Source: Streptomyces shenzhenensis (GTDB lineage: Bacteria > Actinomycetota > Actinomycetes > Streptomycetales > Streptomycetaceae). From it: 64,000 nt of DNA. A program made the translations under genes and the position numbers. This document shows positions 22,065-30,499 of the stretch, in pieces. Location: assembly GCF_003688995.1 (NCBI RefSeq), contig NZ_PENI01000023.1, positions 1 to 64,000 of the forward strand, in the 5' to 3' direction. Position 1 is the first letter of the stretch. Every line of letters starts with the position of its first letter. The notes under the pieces are model-generated. The model had not been told where the DNA came from. It saw only the letters and a list, made by a program, of their open reading frames with translations, and ran no database searches.

Positions 22065-22801
22065 GAGCCCCTTGCCTCTCTCGTAGCACTGCAACGCCGG
22101 TCTGCCTGTCTTGGCACCTCCACTGCCAGGCCCCATCACTGACCGGGGCCCGATGCCATCGAGTCTGGACTTTCTGCAGCGACCGGCGTGGACCGATGGA
22201 CCGAACGATCGGGGGCGCCGTGCGCCTTCCGCCATCCGCCCGAGGGAACCGGCCCTGGCCCGCACTCTCCAGGGCGCGAGAAGAGCCCTTCAGAGTTCCA
22301 GCGTGCTCGTGGGCCGGGAGAACGGCAAGGCGAACGACGAACGGGCACTTCGGTACGTGGGCCTGGGCATGGAGCCCCGGACGGGCAGGCGTGACGCCGG
22401 GGCCCGTTCCAGGGAGCGGACGGAGGCGTGGCGTGAGTGGGCCGGCAGCATCGGGGGTGAGGTGCCCTGCTCGGCAAGAGCGGGCTATGGGCGCGGCGGG
22501 CGATCTGGCTCTCGGCGAGGGGTTTGGTGCGGCCCGGCGATATCGGGCGCCGCTCGATGCCCTGCGCGCGATGGACAGCTCGCGGTCGACGGTGTCGGCG
22601 TCCATCTCGTCCGGCAAGCGGACCTCGAAACGAAACCGCCGCTACCGCCAATCGGCGTACCGCCGACCCTCGCGCCCTGGGCCGCTACCGGCAGCTGCCT
22701 GTCGTGTGGCATCGATCCACCCGATCAGCCCGATTGCGACCAGACCCCGATCACGCCCACGGACTCCCGCTCCTCGCGTCCCGGACCCTGTCGGCCACGG
22801 G
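22065..22801. other. Intergenic stretch, nothing recognised
   Basis: About 740 bases between the small protein and the antiporter gene. Open frames run through on all phases, but they are Arg/Pro/Ser-rich with no family resemblance. No repeats or RNA genes were identified. Confidence 0.35.
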
Positions 22802-23953
22802 CTACTCCTGCGTGCCCGGCGGAGGCGTCGGCGCGGTGCGGGCGGCGAGGCTTCCCGCGATGCCTGCCGCCACGATGGTCACCAGCGCCGCGAGCATCAG
22901 GGCGGCGGCTTCGCCCGGCTTGAGTATGTGGAGTTGGGAGCCGAGTGTCGCGGCGGCCACGGGGACGCCCAGTTGCGCCGCGCAGAGCGTGGCAAACGGG
23001 GCGGGCTGACCGGTCAGTCGCATCGTGGCGTGGACCGCGATCGCGGCAGTTCCCAGGAGCAGTCCGAGCAGGATGAACGAGGGGTGCCGGCCGAGCTGGG
23101 TCAGATCGAGCGAGGCGCCGAGCCACAGGAAGAACAGCGGGCTGAAGAACCCCTCCGTCACCGCGAAGAGCTGGCGGGCCAGTCGCCGCGGTTCTCCGAT
23201 GGCCGCCACCACCAGCCCGAAGCAGAACCCCGCCAGCATGATCGAGACATGCGTGCGCACCGCCACCGCCGCGAGGGCGAAGACGATCGTCAGGCTGATG
23301 CGCAGTTCAAGGGCCCACTTGCGATTTTGTGACAGCCGGTGCAGACGTCGTCGGTTTCCTGTCCGGTCGAAGTGACGCAGGATCACGAAGCAGACGGCCG
23401 CACAGCCCGTCACGGCCAGCGCACCCAGTGCCGCGCGACCGGCCTGCTGCGGCTCGATGACCAGGGGCAGCGCCACGATGCAGGCGGTGTCCGAGAGGGC
23501 CACCTGCGGCAGCAACTCCAACACCGGTGTCCCCTTCAGCCGCAACGAGTCGATCACCGGAAGGATCAGCGCCGCCGACGACGAGGCCAGCAGCACGGTG
23601 TACAAGGCGGCATGCCCGGTGTCGAACAGCGCGGCGATACCGAGGGCGACCGGCACGGCCAGCCCAGCCACGAGCAGTGTGCGCAGGATTCCGATCCGCA
23701 GTCCGGCGCGCATGCCCGGATCCCGGACCGGGACGTGTGACCCAGCTACGAACATCACCAGGGCGAAGCCGATGTCGGCCAGGAACGCGAACGTCCCGTC
23801 ACCAGGCCGCAAGTAGCCGACGGCACTCGGCCCGAGGACCACCCCCGCAGTCAGCTCCCCGACCACCACGGGCATCTGCCAGTGCTGCGGCAGCGCAAGC
23901 AGCGGGCCCAGCAGCGCCGCCAGTGAGATCACCGTCAACGTCGCAAAATCCAC
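22802..23953 (-). CDS. CPA2-type cation/proton antiporter (KefB/NhaS3-like)
   Basis: A 383-residue membrane protein with about 11-12 transmembrane helices. It begins with GTG at 23953 (VDFATLTVISLAALLGPLLALP), with a ribosome-binding site (AGAGGTGCGAC). Family landmarks are MPVVVGELTAGVVLGPSAVGYL ('P.v..Ei..GiilGP..lg'), FAFLADIGFALVMFVAGSHV ('l...G...lmF..Gle'), the 'SSSAALILPVI' block (the core discontinuous helix, normally 'ss.....v'), and 'LFFLWLGASLDLTQLG' near the end. It has no C-terminal RCK/TrkA domain. It is likely a Na+/K+-H+ exchanger in the membrane; the ion is not predictable. The neighbouring DNA is degenerate, so it seems a monocistronic gene. Confidence 0.85.
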   Translation of the reverse strand: MDFATLTVISLAALLGPLLALPQHWQMPVVVGELTAGVVLGPSAVGYLRPGDGTFAFLADIGFALVMFVAGSHVPVRDPGMRAGLRIGILRTLLVAGLAVPVALGIAALFDTGHAALYTVLLASSSAALILPVIDSLRLKGTPVLELLPQVALSDTACIVALPLVIEPQQAGRAALGALAVTGCAAVCFVILRHFDRTGNRRRLHRLSQNRKWALELRISLTIVFALAAVAVRTHVSIMLAGFCFGLVVAAIGEPRRLARQLFAVTEGFFSPLFFLWLGASLDLTQLGRHPSFILLGLLLGTAAIAVHATMRLTGQPAPFATLCAAQLGVPVAAATLGSQLHILKPGEAAALMLAALVTIVAAGIAGSLAARTAPTPPPGTQE

Positions 23954-24163
23954 GTCGCACCTCTGACGGGCCGTACGGCAGACCCCGGACAGCCCGCCGC
24001 GTCCGGTCAGTATCGTTGCCCAGCCAAAGGGGATCCTGCCTCGGCGCACACGCCGTGCGGTCGTCGGCCGCCGATGGCAGAGCGCGATCCCGGACCGACG
24101 TTCTGCCCGCCTCTGCCGCATCCCGACTCGGCCGGACGGCCGCCATGGCGATGGGCCTGGGCG

Positions 24164-24960
24164 TCACAGCACAGCGCAGGGGCATTTGAATCCTTCGGCC
24201 AGTGGTCCGAGGGCGAGGGCGGGGAGGAAGTCGAGCAGCGCGAGCAGGAGCACGGTGCCGGTAGCGAGGACGATGAAGTTGACGCCGGAGGACGGGAGGG
24301 CGCCGGCCGTGACGACACCGGGTTGCTGCGGGGCAAGGCAGAGGCAGGCGCTGCGGAAGGCTTGGGTGAACGGAAAGGGGGTGGTCAGGCGGCAGATGAC
24401 GGCGCTGTCGGCCAGGCTCTGGAGACAGATCAGGAGCGTGCCGTCACTCGGGGCGGTCAGGTCTACGAGGCGGATGCGGGGATCGTCCCGGGCCAGGAAT
24501 TGCAGCTGCGCCGTGGGTTCAGTACGGCCAACGGCGCGAGCTCGGACTGCCACGAGCGGGTGACCGAGGACGGCCGAGGTGCGCGCGGCCAGCTGTTCCC
24601 CGCGTGCAGACCCGGAGTCTCCTCGGCGCCGGTGAAGGCGACGCTGTACCGGAAGACGTGGTCGAACGCCTGCTGGACAGGGAAGTTCGTGTCCCAGATG
24701 TTGTTGTGCACCCAGGAGAAGATGGTGGCAGGTTCCTGCTGCGGCAGTGACTGCGGATAGGGAACGTAGGCGATCGCGATGCCGCCAAGCTGGTACAGGT
24801 AGCCGTTGAAACCGACGACGGCGTCCTGGCGGACGAGTTCGCGGCCGGTGTGCTTGCCGAGGATCGAGCCGAGCAGGCGTCCAGGTGCTCCGGGCTGCGG
24901 CCGATGAGCCGACGTGGCGGGCGAACTCGCGTCGGTCCTCGAAGACGCCCAGCGCGTCGC
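24164..24960 (-). pseudogene. GH38-like (alpha-mannosidase-type) C-terminal relic
   Basis: The minus strand reads GFNGYLYQLGGIAIAYVPYPQSL and TIFSWVHNNIWDTNFPVQQ, resembling the post-catalytic beta domain of GH38 alpha-mannosidases ('sw..nN.w.tNfp.sQ.g...fry'). The text then changes frame near 24600 and resumes as AARTSAVLGHPLVAVRARAV, followed by DPRIRLVDLTAPSDGTLLICLQSLADSAV and an end at 24164, the region where such proteins close with 'v.v..lk.aedg..lilRl.n'. The catalytic nucleophile domain is absent. It is decayed and lies between the antiporter and the cluster edge. Confidence 0.5.
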
Positions 24961-25121
24961 CGGCATCGAAGACGACCAGCGCGTCGCCGGTCAGGTCAAC
25001 GGTGACCTCGCGCTCGATGAACCGGAACGAGACGCCGACGTGTGCCGGAAAGTGGGTTCCGACGGGTCGGCGATGGTTGGCCGGGGACGGCGGATCGCCC
25101 GCCCGCAGCGCCCGGTCCGAA

Positions 25122-26180
25122 TCATCCGGAGGGCCTCCGGGAGACTGAGCCCCGGGGCGTCACGGCCGCGCGGGCCACCAGCGCCTCCGCATTGCCCGAG
25201 AGCCAGGCGGTGAGGACCTCGCCGGGCAGTGGGAGTGCCGCCAACTCGTCGGCCAGCAGTCGGGTCGGGCCCGGATTGACCCAGGTCGAGGTGCCGAACA
25301 GGACCCGGTCGCGGGCCAGCCCCCGGGCGTGGTGGAGCAGCGGCTCCCAGCCCGAACCGGGGTTGGCCATGTGCCGGGGCCGATGTGAGGAGAACTCCAG
25401 GAAGACGCCGGGGTGCCGGGCGGCGGTGAGCAGCATCTCCTGCACATCGGGCCAGCCCGCGTGCCCGGCGACGAGCAGCAGCTCGCGGTGGCGGCCCGCC
25501 AGCGCCTCGACCGTACGCCAGCTGCCCAGGCCGCTGGGGTGGCTGCGGGCGAAGTGGTGGCCGGTGTGCAGCCAGACCGGCACGCCCGCCCCGGCCGCCG
25601 CGTCCCAGACCGGGGCGACCAGCGGATCGGCCGGGTCGGTGCCGTCCAGGAAGGGGATCACGCACAGCCCGGTTGCCCCCGCTGCCAGCGACCGCTCCAG
25701 CTCGCGCAGCGCGGCGGCCGGGTCGCGCAGCGACAGACCGGCCCAGACGTGGACGCGGTCGCGTACGTCGCGGACGGTCTCAAGGAGCCATTCGTTGACG
25801 GTACGGCCGTCCGGCCGCCGCTCCGCCGACCCCATGGCGAACTCGCCCGTCACGCCCTGCTGTTGCCGGTCGGCGAGGTGCGCGGTCAGGTCGAAGGGAG
25901 GCCGGCCCGGCGGCAGGAGCACGTCGACCGCGTCCTGCCAGCGGACGGCCAGCGCCTCGCGGTACGCGGTGTGCGCGGCACCGAAGTACCGGCAGAACGA
26001 GGTGGAGAAGACATCCAGGTACTCGGGGGCCATCGTGCCCAGCCGGTTCAGGTACACCCGCCAGCTCGCGTCGTCGTACACCAGCGAGCAGGCGTCCACG
26101 ACCGGCGGGCGGACCCGGACACCGGGGCCCGCCGGTGTTCCGTCGATCGGGGCGGGGCCGGACGACACGTTCACGGTCAC
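25122..26180 (-). CDS. Amidohydrolase-2 fold protein with degenerate metal site (cluster)
   Basis: A 352-residue protein with the amidohydrolase_2/ACMSD-like barrel. It has VWAGLSLRDPAAALRELERSLAAGATGLCVIPFLDGTDPADPLVAPVWDAA (split), PVWLHTGHHFA and LLVAGHAGWPDVQEML, and near the end VLFGTSTW. Compared with active members, the N-terminal HxH (usually 'DAHxH') reads DACSL and the last metal Asp ('FGSDxP') reads FGTST. Only the barrel histidines in LHTG and AGHAG remain. Metal-dependent decarboxylase or hydrolase activity is therefore doubtful; it might be a divergent lyase, isomerase or cyclase. GTG start at 26180. It is the last gene of an operon alpha/beta hydrolase, GbsR regulator, amidohydrolase. 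Confidence 0.72.
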   Translation of the reverse strand: MTVNVSSGPAPIDGTPAGPGVRVRPPVVDACSLVYDDASWRVYLNRLGTMAPEYLDVFSTSFCRYFGAAHTAYREALAVRWQDAVDVLLPPGRPPFDLTAHLADRQQQGVTGEFAMGSAERRPDGRTVNEWLLETVRDVRDRVHVWAGLSLRDPAAALRELERSLAAGATGLCVIPFLDGTDPADPLVAPVWDAAAGAGVPVWLHTGHHFARSHPSGLGSWRTVEALAGRHRELLLVAGHAGWPDVQEMLLTAARHPGVFLEFSSHRPRHMANPGSGWEPLLHHARGLARDRVLFGTSTWVNPGPTRLLADELAALPLPGEVLTAWLSGNAEALVARAAVTPRGSVSRRPSG

Positions 26181-26252
26181 TCCGTCGGAAGTCGGAAGAG
26201 GGAAACGGCACGGGGAGACGACACGTTGCGGCCATGTACGGGAGCGGTGGTC

Positions 26253-26759
26253 TCAGGAGGCGGCGCGCCGGGCCTCCCAGTCGGCCACCAGCGCCTCGGT
26301 CTGCTGCACGAACCCGTTGAACAGGTCGGCGAGCGAGGCCAGCCGGTCCCGGGCCTCGCCGCGCGCCACCGGGACCCCCGAGCTCAGTGTCTCGGTGAAC
26401 TTGCGCATATGGGCGTTGTTCACCAGCAGCAGGTGCTGGAGGTCGCCCACCGCCTCGTAATCGATCCGTCGGCTGCCGGGCCGGGTGGAGCGTCGCACCA
26501 GGGCCCAGGACTCCAACTGGCGTGCGGCCACGCTCAGTCCGCTCTTGGCCTGGCCGAGTTCGCGCGTCATGGTGTCGAGGTCCACAGGCTTGTTGCGCAG
26601 GAGCAGGTAGCCGAAGAGGCGTCCGGTGGCCTGCGGGAGCCCCCAGCGCTCCATCAGCGAACCCATCTCGCTGATGAAGGAGGCTTCCGCGTCGCTGAAC
26701 CCGTCGGGGCCGGGGGCCGGGGAGGAGCCGGCGTCTGGCGTGATGTCGTGGTCAGTCAT
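26253..26759 (-). CDS. GbsR/MarR-family transcriptional regulator (cluster)
   Basis: A 168-residue regulator. FISEMGSLMERWGLPQATGRLFGYLLLRNKPVDLDTMTRELGQAKSGLSVAARQLESWALVRRSTRPGSRRIDYEAV, with these phrases split, is the GbsR group signature ('f.e..g.l.e..Glp...grifg.Ll.....vs..el...L..SkG..S...r.L...g.v......G.R...y...'). Relatives sense glycine betaine or choline and repress, but actinobacterial members are often placed in biosynthetic clusters. The C-terminal helices (about residues 95-168) form the dimer/ligand part. It is cotranscribed with the hydrolase 15 bases upstream. Motif CTGA(T/A)TCTGAT occurs before its own operon and before the exporter, so it may regulate both. Confidence 0.82.
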   Translation of the reverse strand: MTDHDITPDAGSSPAPGPDGFSDAEASFISEMGSLMERWGLPQATGRLFGYLLLRNKPVDLDTMTRELGQAKSGLSVAARQLESWALVRRSTRPGSRRIDYEAVGDLQHLLLVNNAHMRKFTETLSSGVPVARGEARDRLASLADLFNGFVQQTEALVADWEARRAAS

Positions 26760-26774
26760 GGTCTCGCTGGGTTC

Positions 26775-27614
26775 TCAGGCCTTCAGGAAGGCGACGGTCA
26801 GCCGGTTGACCTCGTCGGGACGGTCCAGATTGGCGACGTGTCCGGCGCCGGGGATCAGGCGGAACTCGCTGTGCGGATCGCGTTCGCTCCACCGTTCCAT
26901 CGCCGAGCGGACGTTACCCGTTTTGTCGTGTTCACCGCAGATCAGAAGCTCGGGCTGCTCGATACGATAGTCGGGGCAGGGGTCGACCGTGCGGGTCATG
27001 CCGTCCCAGGTGGTGAGAAAGGAGCGCCGCCCGTTCGCTTCGAACGTCTCGCGCAGATACTCCTGGGCTCCGGGGTCCTCGGCCGACGCCCGGGCCATCC
27101 TCCGGGACAGAGAGCGGTAGGGCAGCAGCCGCATGAGGGTGCGGGACAGAGCCAGGCGGCGCCGTTCGCCCCGCGTGATGGGCAGGGTGTTGGACGTGGA
27201 GCCGATCACCACGAGTGCGGCGACCTCCTCGGGCCGTTGGCGCAGGTACTCCTGTGAGATGTTGCCGCCCATCGACTGTCCCAGCAGCACCAGGGGCCTG
27301 CGCGCCTCGGCCGTGTCCAGCAGCATTCCCAGGTCCTGTGCCGCGTAGCGGGTCCGGAATCTGCCGGTGCCGGAGACGGACGCGCCGTGGTAGCGCACGT
27401 CCCAGCGCAGAGTTCGGTAGCCCGCGTCGACCAGCGCCGGGATCTGCGGATCGAACATGCGGTGGTCGGCCCCCGCGCCGTGGGTGAGGACGACCGTCGG
27501 ACGGTCGGCGGCTCCGGCGGTCCAGTAGTGCAGCCGGGCGTCGGAGATGTCGACGCTGTGCGCCGCCTCCTCGACCTGGGTCCCGGCATCGGCCCGGCTG
27601 TCGGGGCCGGTCAT
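26775..27614 (-). CDS. Alpha/beta-fold hydrolase (cluster)
   Basis: A 279-residue hydrolase: VVLTHGAGADHRMFD (HG oxyanion region), LRWDVRYHGASV, LVLLGQSMGGNISQEYL (nucleophile Ser in GQSMGG), LICGEHDKTG (Asp) and LIPGAGHVANLDRPDEV (His). All members of the catalytic triad are present, with the cap domain at about residues 140-205. Such enzymes hydrolyse esters, thioesters or C-C bonds (the MhpC/BphD-like group has the same layout); in this cluster a thioesterase- or lactonase-type role is plausible. ATG 27614 was chosen; a longer frame upstream crosses the promoter. It is the first gene of its operon, with the CTGATTCTGAT motif about 91 bases upstream. Confidence 0.85.
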   Translation of the reverse strand: MTGPDSRADAGTQVEEAAHSVDISDARLHYWTAGAADRPTVVLTHGAGADHRMFDPQIPALVDAGYRTLRWDVRYHGASVSGTGRFRTRYAAQDLGMLLDTAEARRPLVLLGQSMGGNISQEYLRQRPEEVAALVVIGSTSNTLPITRGERRRLALSRTLMRLLPYRSLSRRMARASAEDPGAQEYLRETFEANGRRSFLTTWDGMTRTVDPCPDYRIEQPELLICGEHDKTGNVRSAMERWSERDPHSEFRLIPGAGHVANLDRPDEVNRLTVAFLKA

Positions 27615-27704
27615 CGCGCGTACTCCTCGTCCGGGCCGCTGATGAGTCGGGCGAACGGGGACAGGGGCGGCGGGGCCGCCGGACAGTCGTGCCACAGCGC
27701 TTTG

Positions 27705-27718
27705 TTCATCAGAATCAG
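27705..27718 (-). promoter_or_regulatory. Putative cluster operator A (CTGATTCTGATGAA)
   Basis: On the minus strand CTGATTCTGATGAA lies about 91-104 bases before the alpha/beta hydrolase start. A copy differing at two positions, CTGAATCTGATCAA, lies at 46390-46403 before the ABC exporter. A shared regulator, possibly the GbsR protein of this operon, is inferred. Confidence 0.4.
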
Positions 27719-27754
27719 AATACTCTCCGCCGCGGGTGCAAAGGGGAGGGCGGC

Positions 27755-27795
27755 CCGCCGGGCTGCGCCGGCGGTGGCGGGAAAGCCCCCGCCCG
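27755..27795 (-). terminator. Double GC-rich hairpin after the crotonase gene
   Basis: CCGCCGG-N6-CCGGCGG (27755-27774), followed by GGCGGG-N6-CCCGCC (about 27777-27794), lies 35-75 bases downstream of the crotonase stop on the minus strand. No T-run is seen, as is usual in Streptomyces. It probably ends the long biosynthetic operon and separates it from the hydrolase/GbsR operon. Confidence 0.5.
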
Positions 27796-27830
27796 GTCGC
27801 CGGTGCCCAACCGCGGAGGCCTCCGCCCGG

Positions 27831-28724
27831 TCAGCCGCCGGTGAAGCAGGGCGGTCGCTTTTCCGCGAATGCGGCCATCCCCTCGCGGGCGTCGGCCACC
27901 GTGGCGTGCGTCTTCAGGTGGTACGCGTCCTGAAGCCGGAGCCCGTACTCGGCCGGCTGCCCCCAGCTCCGCTCCCGCAGCTCCTTGAACAGCGCCACCG
28001 AAGCGGTCGGCAGCGCGGCGAACCGACGTGCCAGCTCGGCGAGTTCGCGGTCGAAATCCTCGGGTGCGCAGAGCCGGTCGAACAGCCCCAGGTGCACCGC
28101 CTCGGTCCCCGAGACCATCCGCCCGGTGAGATAGATCTCCGTCGCCCGCGCCGGACCGGTCAGCCGGGACATCAGCACCACGTTCCCCACGTGCCCGACC
28201 CCGGCCAGGCAACTGCCGATCGAGGCGCGGGTGTCGGCCAGCCGGAAGTCGGCGGCGCAGGCGATCTCCGCCCCCGCGCCCGCCGCCGCCCCGGCCAGCC
28301 CCACGATGACCGGCTTCGGCAGGTGCAGGATCGCTTCGCAGATCCGCAGATAGTGGGCGTCCGAGGTGATCGGGTCGAAGGGGGTGGCGACCCGGTCGCC
28401 CAGCCGCCAGCGCCGTACGCTCTCGACGTCGTCGCCCGCGCAGAACGCCCCGCCGTCACCGGTGAGGACGACCGTACGCACCCGGGGGTCGTCGCCCGCG
28501 CACATCAGTCCGAGCAGCAGATGGCGGGAGAGCGTCAGATCGAGGCTGTTGCGGCGGTGCGGCCGGTCCAGCGTCAGCGTGGCGACCCCGCCCTCCATCG
28601 AGGCGCGCAGCGGTATGTCCTCCTTGCTGTCCACCCGGTCGGCGAAGTCCGCGAACGACTCGACGGCGGCGCCCGCCCACTCGGCCACAGGCTCCTGGCC
28701 CGTCCGGAGTGCTTCCTGGCTCAT
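27831..28724 (-). CDS. Enoyl-CoA hydratase/isomerase-family protein 1 (cluster)
   Basis: A 297-residue crotonase-fold protein. ATLTLDRPHRRNSLD, VVLTGDGGAFCAGDDVESVRRW (oxyanion hole), PVIVGLAGAAAGAGAEIACAADFRLADTRASIGSCLAGVG and a C-terminal helical cap are evident. In classical hydratases the two catalytic glutamates fall in 'GGG.El' and '..PE..iG'. Here the first is kept (AGAEIA) but the second is replaced (SCLAGVG), so it is more likely an isomerase, hydrolase, decarboxylase or retro-aldol type than a hydratase. An N-terminal ~35-residue extension precedes the domain. It overlaps the ligase by 4 bases (ATGA) and closes the main operon. Confidence 0.85.
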   Translation of the reverse strand: MSQEALRTGQEPVAEWAGAAVESFADFADRVDSKEDIPLRASMEGGVATLTLDRPHRRNSLDLTLSRHLLLGLMCAGDDPRVRTVVLTGDGGAFCAGDDVESVRRWRLGDRVATPFDPITSDAHYLRICEAILHLPKPVIVGLAGAAAGAGAEIACAADFRLADTRASIGSCLAGVGHVGNVVLMSRLTGPARATEIYLTGRMVSGTEAVHLGLFDRLCAPEDFDRELAELARRFAALPTASVALFKELRERSWGQPAEYGLRLQDAYHLKTHATVADAREGMAAFAEKRPPCFTGG

Positions 28725-30499
28725 GAGATCTTCTCCCTGCGTATCCGGATGCCCGCCGCCTCGCGGTCCCACGTCCCCGCCACCACGCCTTCTGCGCGCA
28801 GCGTGTGCTTGGTCGGCTTGCCGGTGGGGGTCTTCGGGAGCTCGGGCAGCACCCGGATGTAGCGCGGGAGCATGAAATGGGCCAGCCGTGCCCGCAGGAA
28901 CTCCAGCAGCGCCGCCGGGTCGACCGGTGCGCCCGGTTCGCGGTCCGCCACCACCAGCAGGACCTCGTCCTCGCCTTCGTCGCCTGGCACGGCCACAGCC
29001 GCCGCCTCCAGCACCGCCGGGTGGGCCACCGCCTGAGCCTCCACCTCGAAGGAGGAGATGTTCTCACCGCGCCTGCGGATCGCGTCCTTCTTGCGGTCCA
29101 CGAAGACCAGTGCGCCGTCGGGGGCGCGCCGGAAGGTGTCCCCGGTGTGGAACCAGCCGTTGCGCCAGACGGCGGCCGTCTCGGCGGGCCGCCCGAGGTA
29201 GCCGCTGAGGAACGACCACGGACGGTCCGAGCGCAGTACCAGCTCGCCCGCCTCGCCGTCCGCCACCTCGCGGTCGTGGTCGTCGACGACCCGGGCCGTG
29301 ATGCCCGGCCGTGGCCGGCCGCAGTGCATCGGGACGCCCGGGTGGTGGTTCGGGCCGGACAGGACCGGGCACGACACCTCGGTCATGTTGAACAGTGCGC
29401 GGACCGAGACCCCGAACCGCTTGGAGAACTCCGTCGCCCCCTCGGTGAACGGGATGACGTAGGCCGCCCGCAGCGGATGCCCGGTGTCCTGCGGCAGCGG
29501 AGGCTGTTTGAGGAGATAGGTCGCCATCACGCCGAGCAGCGTGCACAGGGTCGTCCCGGTACGCCGGATCAGCGGCCAGAACTCGCTGGTGGTGAAGGCG
29601 GGCACGACCGTCACCGAACCGCCGTGCACCAGCATCCCGTACGCGCCGATCGTGCCGCCCGCGTGGAACAGCGGGAGTTGCAGCAGGTAGCGGTCCCCGG
29701 GACCGGCCATGCCGTGGAAGGCGGCGGTGCAACTGCTGTACAGGTGCGCGTAGGAAGAGACGACCCCCTTGGACGGGCCGGTCGTCCCTGAGGTGTAGAT
29801 GACGGTCTGCGGGTCCCACGGCTGCACAGCAGGCACCGGTTCCCTGAACTCCGTCCGTTCCGCGCTCAGTTCGGTCACCACGCGAAAGCGTGCGGAGAGC
29901 CGTTCGGCGAGCGCCTCGACGTCTTGAGGCACGTCCTCGGGCCCCGGCAGCAGGACCACCGTACGCACCGACCCCGCCCCGTCCGGCACCTCCTCCAGCC
30001 GGGCCGCCAGCGATGGCCGGCAGATCAGCACCTCGGCCCCGCTGTCGGCGATCACCTGGCTCAGGATCGCGCCCCGGTAGGCGATGTTGAGTGGGACCAG
30101 GACCGCGCCCGCCAGGTTGACGCCGTACCAGGTACGCAGCGCGTCCGGCCCGTTCGGCAGCCAACTGAGTACCAGGTCGCCCGGGGCGACGCCGAGTGCC
30201 TGAAGTGCGGCGGCTGCCTCCTCGGTCTCGCGGAGCGTCCGTGTGTACGACCAGAGGTCGCCGTCCGGCATCAGCGCGTACGGGGCCTCCGGCGTCGTGG
30301 CGGCGCGCCGCCTGAGCAGGGGGCCCAGCACGCACTGCTCGGCGGTCGGTACCTCTGCCGATGCCGGGTCGAGCACATCGGCCGGGATGTGTGGGGGAGC
30401 GGGGAGGGCGGACGAGTCGCGCTGGACCGGTACGGAGACGGGCCGCGTGGCGACCGGTACGGAAGGGTACGCCTCGGCGCCGTCTTGTTCCGCGCTCAC
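28721..30499 (-). CDS. AMP-dependent acyl-CoA ligase/synthetase (cluster)
   Basis: A 592-residue adenylate-forming enzyme: VIYTSGTTGPSKGVV (A3/P-loop), the FNMTEVSCPV region (A5, usually 'yG.TE'), LRSDRPW..FHTGDTFRRAPDGALVFVDRKKDAIRRRGENISSFEVEA split (A7-A8: 'TGD......G...f..R....i...G..i...EiE') and PTGKPTKHTLR with the C-terminal catalytic Lys (PTGKxxK, A10). No carrier domain is attached, so it should make an acyl-CoA (or load a carrier in trans). In this cluster it is the obvious starter- or intermediate-activating enzyme. Substrate cannot be read. It overlaps both neighbours by 4 bases. Confidence 0.9.
   Translation of the reverse strand: MSAEQDGAEAYPSVPVATRPVSVPVQRDSSALPAPPHIPADVLDPASAEVPTAEQCVLGPLLRRRAATTPEAPYALMPDGDLWSYTRTLRETEEAAAALQALGVAPGDLVLSWLPNGPDALRTWYGVNLAGAVLVPLNIAYRGAILSQVIADSGAEVLICRPSLAARLEEVPDGAGSVRTVVLLPGPEDVPQDVEALAERLSARFRVVTELSAERTEFREPVPAVQPWDPQTVIYTSGTTGPSKGVVSSYAHLYSSCTAAFHGMAGPGDRYLLQLPLFHAGGTIGAYGMLVHGGSVTVVPAFTTSEFWPLIRRTGTTLCTLLGVMATYLLKQPPLPQDTGHPLRAAYVIPFTEGATEFSKRFGVSVRALFNMTEVSCPVLSGPNHHPGVPMHCGRPRPGITARVVDDHDREVADGEAGELVLRSDRPWSFLSGYLGRPAETAAVWRNGWFHTGDTFRRAPDGALVFVDRKKDAIRRRGENISSFEVEAQAVAHPAVLEAAAVAVPGDEGEDEVLLVVADREPGAPVDPAALLEFLRARLAHFMLPRYIRVLPELPKTPTGKPTKHTLRAEGVVAGTWDREAAGIRIRREKIS

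Noticed and set aside
24074..24760. Plus-strand open frame opposite the GH38 relic.
   Set aside because: No domain; its text is the complement of the GH38-like fragments, which are supported by several conserved blocks.
27387..28862. Long plus-strand frame across the cluster's downstream part.
   Set aside because: It reads through the stops and starts of real minus-strand genes and has no recognisable domain.
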